Positions 59,883 to 64,000 of a stretch of 64,000 nucleotides of DNA are shown piece by piece. Numbering within the stretch: position 1 is the stretch's first letter; the number at the start of each line of letters is the position of its first letter. Origin of the DNA: Propionibacterium sp. (lineage in GTDB: Bacteria > Actinomycetota > Actinomycetes > Propionibacteriales > Propionibacteriaceae); contig JAAYVB010000008.1 in NCBI GenBank assembly GCA_012517405.1, forward strand, positions 107,807 through 171,806, given 5' to 3'. The translations under genes and the position numbers were made by a program. Under the pieces are notes generated by a model. That model saw nothing but the letters and a program-made list of their open reading frames with translations, searched no databases and was not told the DNA's origin.

Positions 59883-59940
59883 GCGCCTGAAATCTGAAGA
59901 CGCGCCCGATATATCGGTCGCGTCTTCAGATTTGGGGCGC
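59883..59940. repeat. Family B 58-bp palindrome, copy 2
   Basis: GCGCC-TG-AAATCTGA...CGCGCCCGATATATCGGTCGCG...TCAGATTT-GG-GGCGC, 101 bp after the ABC ATPase stop; it could serve as the operon terminator. The 699-bp gap 59783-60481 holds this element, copy 3 and otherwise nothing recognisable until the hicA promoter region. Confidence 0.92.
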
Positions 59941-60090
59941 AGGAAAGCTCCTGGCACGGTGTCGATGGCGCCGGTATGGCACTGGAGGTGGGTGGTAGTT
60001 CGGACGCCGCCCCTGTCGGGTGGTCGCCCGCCCTGGTCAGCCGCACCGGTCGCCCCTGTCGGGTGATCGCCCCCCGCAGCCCCCTCTCCC

Positions 60091-60148
60091 GCGCCCGGAA
60101 TCTGAGGTTGCGCCCGATATATCGAGCGCATCCTCAGATTCAGGGCGC
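60091..60148. repeat. Family B 58-bp palindrome, copy 3
   Basis: GCGCC-CG-GAATCTGA...GCGCCCGATATATCGAGCGC...TCAGATTC-AG-GGCGC. The change G/C in the outer block (GAATCTGA with TCAGATTC) is compensated on both arms, so pairing is preserved. Confidence 0.92.
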
Positions 60149-60466
60149 GGGAACCCCAGGCGGGTAGGACGATGCTGCGCTGCCAGGCCCGGTAGATCAG
60201 CCTGGCGTGCCGGGTGTTCTTACTTGGGGCGTTTGGCTGGCGTGTTCGGCGGGGTTTACGCGAGGACTGCGCCGTTCTTCGGTCGAATCGGCCTCGAGTG
60301 AAGAAGATGAGGCACGACTCAGCCGCGTGCTGGTGTCGACGATTCGTGGGCCCGTCTGCTCGCCTTCGTTGCTTGGTCTATGCGTGCCGGGGCAGCGTTG
60401 ACGCACCAACCGAAGAACTGGCTTACGGAAGATGTTTAGAGGGGCTTGATATTGATTGTATAGGGG

Positions 60467-60479
60467 GACTAAATTAGTC
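60467..60479. promoter_or_regulatory. Palindromic operator candidate before hicA
   Basis: GACTAA-A-TTAGTC is a perfect 6-bp inverted repeat directly before the hicA start codon (60482), following a -10-like TATAGG at 60459. HicB antitoxins autoregulate through such sites; binding here is inferred. Confidence 0.5.
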
Positions 60480-60481
60480 TT

Positions 60482-60679
60482 ATGACGAAGCCGATGAGCT
60501 ACCGCGAACTCGCCAAACTGTTGCGCGACGCAGGGTTCACGGCCCGGCAAGGCAAGGGCGACCACGAGGTGTGGCGCAACGGTTCTGTCACAGTGACGAT
60601 CGTGCAGGCTCGCACGGTGTCGCCGAAGGTGGTTCGCGATGCGCTGCGAGCGATCGAGAGGAGCACGCAGGATGACTGA
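60482..60679 (+). CDS. hicA: HicA-type mRNA interferase toxin
   Basis: A 65-residue dsRBD-like HicA toxin: SYRELAKLLRDAGFTARQGK followed by GDHEVWRNG with the catalytic His (H28), then VTVTIVQARTVSPKVVRDAL. The length is normal. It degrades mRNA when free of antitoxin. It overlaps the downstream antitoxin gene by eight bases. The preceding region is AT-rich compared with its surroundings and contains a palindrome touching the start. Confidence 0.9.
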   Translation: MTKPMSYRELAKLLRDAGFTARQGKGDHEVWRNGSVTVTIVQARTVSPKVVRDALRAIERSTQDD

Positions 60680-61037
60680 ACTCACCGTTAAGGCCACCCG
60701 CTGGTCGGGTGGCTGGGAGCTTGAGATAGACGACAATCACCACACGCAGTCGACAACTCTCGCCAATGCGCGTCAGCAGGTAGTCGACTATCTCGACACG
60801 GTCTGGGATGAGATCGACCACTCGGACTGGACGATCACGGTTATCCCCAACATCAGCGGACTGGACGAGGTTGAGGCCGCTCGCCGTGCGACGCGCGAAG
60901 CTGCGGAACTTCAGGAGGAGGCTGCGCGAATGTCTCGCAGCGCCGCGCGAAAGCTTCGCAGCGAGGGACTATCAGTGACCGACGTGGCGGCCGTCATGGG
61001 CATCTCGCGTGGCCGCGTGTCTCAGCTGATGGGTTGA
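60672..61037 (+). CDS. hicB: HicB-type antitoxin with C-terminal HTH
   Basis: A 121-residue partner of HicA. The N-terminal half is a degraded RNase-H-like HicB fold (VKATRWSGGWELEIDDNHHT; QQVVDYLDTVWDE), and the C-terminal helix-turn-helix is LRSEGLSVTDVAAVMGISRG RVSQL (split here), used for DNA binding and autoregulation. A long Ala/Glu/Arg helix joins the two. Toxin-first order with overlap is typical for hicAB. Confidence 0.82.
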   Translation: MTELTVKATRWSGGWELEIDDNHHTQSTTLANARQQVVDYLDTVWDEIDHSDWTITVIPNISGLDEVEAARRATREAAELQEEAARMSRSAARKLRSEGLSVTDVAAVMGISRGRVSQLMG

Positions 61038-61327
61038 AGCAAAGGCCCCGTACTCCCGCCTCGGCGAAGGTGCTCAATAACCGGCTGCGCGACGCCCATC
61101 GGATCGAGGTGTCGTTCCCCGAGGCGCACATCGCGGATAGCGCCGAGCCTGTCCCCGCACCGAGGGCCGGGTTCTTCGGTATTGCAGCCCCCGGTCACCT
61201 CGCGGGTATCGCAATGGGCTACCAAGTCGCGCAGAAGCTGCACGCCTGCACCGACCCGGACGATCCGCCCGAGCCCCCTCTGTCCGTGTTGCCCGCCCCG
61301 AACTGCTTGTCCGTGTCGCCCGCATGA
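61034..61327 (+). pseudogene. AbiEii/AbiGii-type nucleotidyltransferase toxin remnant
   Basis: The frame from TTG 61034, overlapping the hicB stop, encodes up to 97 residues. The segment RDAHRIEVSFPEAHIADSAE then PAPRAGFFGIAAPG and AMGYQVAQKLHACTDPDD resembles the middle of AbiEii toxins, where the 'iAqKlHA' helix follows the beta-rich linker. The N-terminal nucleotidyltransferase domain (GSxxxD...D) and the C-terminal helical part are absent, so this is probably a decayed remnant left in the toxin-antitoxin island. The match is by eye. Confidence 0.45.
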
Positions 61328-61449
61328 CTCCCGCGCCTACGATGGTGTCGGGGTGAGACCACTTGGCGATCGTGGTCGCAGTCGATGTAACGGGTCAAGC
61401 TCAAGACCCTCGGAAGCCGTATGGAAGCAGCCGCATACAGGGGGAACGC

Positions 61450-61857
61450 ATGGATGTGGGTGAAGCGGTCGTCGCGTTGCGGCGAGATGCTGCGTCGGGC
61501 GCCCTGAGTGCGCTGTGCGCAGAACTCGGCATCGACCTGCTCGTGCTTTTCGGCAGCGCGCTGGACGACCCGGTGACGGCCGGTGATATCGATCTCGCTT
61601 ACTCCTTCGAGAGTGGCAGACCGGGTGACGACCTGGCGGTCGTCGTCGCGCTCGGTGACCGGTACGGTTTCGACAAACTCGATTGCATGCCGCTGGAGCG
61701 GGCGGACAGTGTGGCTCTGCTCGCCGCCCTCTATCGGGGTGAGGTGCTCGTCGAGCGGACGCCGGCCAAGTTCGCCGAGTACCAGGTCAAGGCGTACGGG
61801 CTTTATCGAGACAACCAGCATCTGCGCGACGTCGACTTGGAGGTGCTGGCTCGATGA
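61450..61857 (+). CDS. MNT-type nucleotidyltransferase antitoxin (MntA-like)
   Basis: A 135-residue minimal nucleotidyltransferase. The active-site motif is FGSALDDPVTAGDIDLAYSF, with G35-S36 and D46/D48. MntA proteins AMPylate the partner HEPN RNase near its active site and so silence it. Its stop overlaps the start of the HEPN gene (ATGA). ATG 61450 is preferred; the longer frame from 61363 lacks a ribosome-binding site, whereas GGGGGAA lies upstream of 61450. Confidence 0.87.
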   Translation: MDVGEAVVALRRDAASGALSALCAELGIDLLVLFGSALDDPVTAGDIDLAYSFESGRPGDDLAVVVALGDRYGFDKLDCMPLERADSVALLAALYRGEVLVERTPAKFAEYQVKAYGLYRDNQHLRDVDLEVLAR

Positions 61858-62291
61858 CGCCTTCGGGGCTTGTCGAAAGCGTGGTCCAGCGGCGGTTGAC
61901 AATGATTGACCGGCTTGTAGGCGCCGCCGAGAGCAGGCGAGGGATCACCGGCGAGGAGTTGGATCGGGACTTCGACACTCGGTTGATTGTTGAACGTATT
62001 CTCACTCAGCTCGCCGATCTGGCGGTTGACATCAATGCGCACATCACGTCCAGTCTGGGCGAGACGGCCGGGGGCGAGGCAAGATCCACTTTTGACAAGA
62101 TGGCGCAGCTGGGCATCATCCCGCGCGCGTTGGCAACCGAGTTGAAGCTCAGCGTCGGACTGCGCAATGTGCTGGTTCACGAGTACGTGAACATCGACTT
62201 GAACAAGGTGGCTGAGTCGGTCCCGCAAGCGATCGACAGCTACACGCAGTATCGCCGCCAGATAGCACGCTGGCTGCTGGAGCAGCGCTGA
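61854..62291 (+). CDS. HEPN-domain RNase toxin (HepT-like, DUF86)
   Basis: A 145-residue all-helical HEPN protein. The RNase motif R-x4-H is in LRNVLVHEYVNID (R104, H109), and the tyrosine following it (Y111) is the residue class modified by MntA in studied pairs. The helix MIDRLVGAAESRRG and the RQIARWLLEQR end are typical of HepT. It is translationally coupled to the upstream MNT gene, forming a type VII toxin-antitoxin pair. Confidence 0.87.
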   Translation: MTPSGLVESVVQRRLTMIDRLVGAAESRRGITGEELDRDFDTRLIVERILTQLADLAVDINAHITSSLGETAGGEARSTFDKMAQLGIIPRALATELKLSVGLRNVLVHEYVNIDLNKVAESVPQAIDSYTQYRRQIARWLLEQR

Positions 62292-62358
62292 CCGAAACAT
62301 GTGCTTGCCGCCGCCATAGGCCAATCGCCATAGCTTCGCCGCGCCGGGCACCACTCCC

Positions 62359-62416
62359 GCGCCCGAAATCTGAAGATGCGCCCGATATATCAGGCGCGTG
62401 TTCGGATTTGGGGCGC
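62359..62416. repeat. Family B 58-bp palindrome, copy 4
   Basis: GCGCC-CG-AAATCTGA...GCGCCCGATATATCAGGCGCG...TCGGATTT-GG-GGCGC, 68 bp after the HEPN gene stop, preceded by CTCCC and followed by AGGAA as in the other copies. Confidence 0.92.
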
Positions 62417-62515
62417 AGGAAGTTCCCGATACGGCTGGAGCTCCCCGGGGAGGCCCGCGGGTGAGCCGTCTGCAGGGGCTGCTTGTGCCGCTGGCGCGGT
62501 CGCCCGCACACTCTC

Positions 62516-62573
62516 GCGCCCGAAATCTGAGGTTGCGCGCGATATATCGGGCGCGTGTTCGGATTTGGGGCGC
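62516..62573. repeat. Family B 58-bp palindrome, copy 5
   Basis: GCGCC-CG-AAATCTGA...GCGCGCGATATATCGGGCGCG...TCGGATTT-GG-GGCGC, 100 bp from copy 4 and in the same orientation. Copies 4 and 5 share the right arm TTCGGATTTGGGGCGCAGGA exactly, so one may be a recent duplicate of the other. Confidence 0.92.
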
Positions 62574-62702
62574 AGGAAAGACCTGGGGGACGGACCCGGG
62601 GGACGAGGCGACGGGGACGAGGCGACGGGGGCGGGGACTCCGGGGGACGGGACGACGGGGGCGGGAAGACGGGGAGGCGGGCCGCCGGCCCGCCCCCACC
62701 CC
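62574..62702. other. G-rich low-complexity stretch at the mgtA-like 3' end
   Basis: About 130 bp of near-repeats of GGGACGAGGCGACGGGG ending in the palindrome GGCGGGCCGCCGGCCCGCC just beyond the stop of the P-type ATPase gene on the minus strand. The palindrome could end minus-strand transcription. The G-runs on the plus strand could form quadruplexes. No gene is seen. Confidence 0.6.
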
Positions 62703-64000
62703 CTACGACGCCCGCCGGACCGCCCTCCAGAAGGGCACCTTTACGACCTCACACAGCCCCACGTACGCCACGGTGATCCCCAGCACCAGCCACATCAGGG
62801 CGACCGGCGGCACGGCCAGCGACAACAATCCGCCGAGGGGGCTGCCCACGATGATGAAGGTGATCGCCACCACCAAGACGCTCAACAGCACCAGCATCCG
62901 GCTGGGCTTGCTGCGCCAGATCGGCCCGCGGGTGCGCAGCGAGAACAGCACGAAGACCTCGGTCAGGATGCTCGCCAAGAACCAGGTGCTCTGAAACTCC
63001 GTCTGCCCCGCATGAAACCCCAGTCGCAAGATCACGAAGATGATGATGTCGAACAGCGAGCTGACAAGCCCGAAGACGATCATGTAGTTGCGGATCAGGG
63101 CCATATCCCAGCGCTGCGGGTGGGCGAGCTGCCGATCGTCCACCAGGTCGGTGCCGATCGTCATGGCGGGCACATCGGTGAGCAGGTTGATCACCAGAAT
63201 CTGCGGCGCGAGCAGCGGCAAGAACGGCAGCACCAGCGACGCAATGGCCATCGAGATCATGTTGCCGAAGTTCGCGCTAGTGGTCATCTGGATGTACTTC
63301 ATGGTGTTCGCGAACGTCCGCCGCCCTGCCCGCATGCCGTCGAGCAGGCTGTGCAGATTGTTCTCGAGCATGACGATGGACGCGGACTCTGCCGCGACGT
63401 CCGCCGCGCCCTTGACGGAGATCCCGACGTCGGCGGCATGCAGGGCGAGCGTGTCGTTTATGCCGTCACCCATGTACCCGACGGTCTCGCCGGCGGTGCT
63501 CAGCGCCCGGATGATCCGCTCCTTGTGTCCCGGCGTCGTCTCGCAGAAGACCCGCACCTCGGTGACGCGCCGAGCCAGCCCGGCGTCGTCGAGAGCCTCG
63601 AGCTCGCCGCCGGTAAGCACGGCCGCAGGGTCCAGCCCCAGCTCGCCGGCAATATGGGCGGCGACCGGCCTGGCGTCGCCGGTGATCATGCGCACCGTCA
63701 CCCCGGCCGCGGCGAAGTCCGCGATGGCCTGCGCGGCATCGGGCTTCACCGGATCGGAGAAGCTCAGCAACCCCACCAGCGTCAGCCCCGATTCGTCGGC
63801 GGCGGCGCAGTCGGTGGCGCCCGGCATCGGTTTGGTCGCGACCGCCAGTACCCGCAGGCCGCGGGCGCCCAGATCGTCCACCACGCCCCGGACGTCGTCG
63901 ATCACCTTGGCCAGCGGCACCACCTCGCCGCCGGGCATCCGCGCCTGGGTGCACACCGAGACCACCGGGTCGAATGCGCCCTTGGTCACCAACAGGGGAG
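62703..64000 (-). CDS. Magnesium-type P-type ATPase (MgtA-like), C-terminal part; gene continues past window end
   Basis: At least 432 residues of a P-type ATPase, open at the window edge. Visible are KGAFDPVVSVC (nucleotide-binding domain), MITGDARPVAAHIA, the hinge YMGDGINDTLALHAADVGIS, and six C-terminal membrane helices with RRTFANTMKYIQMTTSANFG NMI (split here), a hallmark of P3B/MgtA pumps. Helix 6 reads INLLTDVPAMTIGTDLVD, where enterobacterial MgtA has NLLYDxSQ, so the ion specificity may differ. The phosphorylation site DKTGTLT lies outside the window. Confidence 0.87.
   Translation of the reverse strand, partial: PLLVTKGAFDPVVSVCTQARMPGGEVVPLAKVIDDVRGVVDDLGARGLRVLAVATKPMPGATDCAAADESGLTLVGLLSFSDPVKPDAAQAIADFAAAGVTVRMITGDARPVAAHIAGELGLDPAAVLTGGELEALDDAGLARRVTEVRVFCETTPGHKERIIRALSTAGETVGYMGDGINDTLALHAADVGISVKGAADVAAESASIVMLENNLHSLLDGMRAGRRTFANTMKYIQMTTSANFGNMISMAIASLVLPFLPLLAPQILVINLLTDVPAMTIGTDLVDDRQLAHPQRWDMALIRNYMIVFGLVSSLFDIIIFVILRLGFHAGQTEFQSTWFLASILTEVFVLFSLRTRGPIWRSKPSRMLVLLSVLVVAITFIIVGSPLGGLLSLAVPPVALMWLVLGITVAYVGLCEVVKVPFWRAVRRAS

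Noticed and set aside
60197..60736. 179-codon minus-strand frame opposite hicA
   Set aside because: It overlaps hicA antisense, has no recognisable domain and a composition like other shadow frames.
53746..62573. CRISPR or att sites made of the 58-bp palindromes
   Set aside because: Copies are far apart at irregular distances, with no cas genes and no integrase gene in the window.

Overview
The window is 64 kb of high-GC DNA with actinobacterial-type genes: coproheme decarboxylase of the coproporphyrin-dependent heme route, LytR-CpsA-Psr, LigD with Pol-PE-ligase order, AbiEi/DUF559 fusions, and VKOR/DsbA secreted-protein oxidation. The NrfHA nitrite reductase with system II cytochrome c maturation and the facultative-anaerobe flavour suggest a Propionibacteriaceae-like organism. 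That placement is inference. No rRNA, tRNA, CRISPR array or intact transposase was seen.

Layout. 0-5 kb: end of an M23 peptidase gene, TetR+SDR pair, GAP-family membrane protein, a GntR regulator fragment, then a DsbA/VKOR oxidative folding pair. 4.8-8.6 kb: MarR / FMN reductase / luciferase-like monooxygenase operon and a glycosyltransferase. 8.8-17 kb: an ABC importer of the NMT1/THI5 type next to a flavin electron-transfer module (ferric-reductase-like protein, FMN-binding protein, ApbE) and a two-component system. 17-29 kb: LigD, DEAD-box helicase, ArsR+SRPBCC, ChdC, HAD phosphatase, a PIN toxin-antitoxin pair and a complete OpuC-type compatible-solute importer. 29-39 kb: CopB-type copper ATPase, nitrilase-family hydrolase, AbiEi-like protein, esterase, SDR, an HTH regulator divergent from a DUF2249 protein, DUF488 and an aminotransferase. 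39.3-46.2 kb: a seven-gene operon encoding NrfH, NrfA and a system II cytochrome c maturation set (TPR protein, CcdA, ResB, CcsB, ResA-like), so enzyme and heme-attachment machinery are made together. 46.4-55.4 kb: Tag, nitroreductase, MFS + SMP-30, histidine phosphatase, Ugd, LCP ligase, DUF2277 and an alpha/beta hydrolase.

55.6-59.8 kb holds the most unusual locus: an operon of a solute-binding-protein-like protein without a signal peptide, a HypB/UreG-like P-loop protein with two CxxC motifs, and an ABC ATPase with an extra N-terminal helical domain but no permease. It is divergent from a beta-repeat protein ending in a CX3CX2CX3C tail. It looks like a cytoplasmic metal or cofactor handling system that I cannot assign. 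60.4-62.3 kb is a toxin-antitoxin island (HicAB, an AbiEii remnant, MNT/HEPN). The window ends inside an MgtA-like P-type ATPase.

The non-coding DNA is rich in repeats. There are three families of palindromic intergenic elements: a 39-bp hairpin in five copies, a 58-bp palindrome in five copies confined to 53.7-62.6 kb, and a roughly 50-65-bp element in two copies. In addition, the 3' ends of two genes (tag and the histidine phosphatase) have been tandemly duplicated just past their stop codons.
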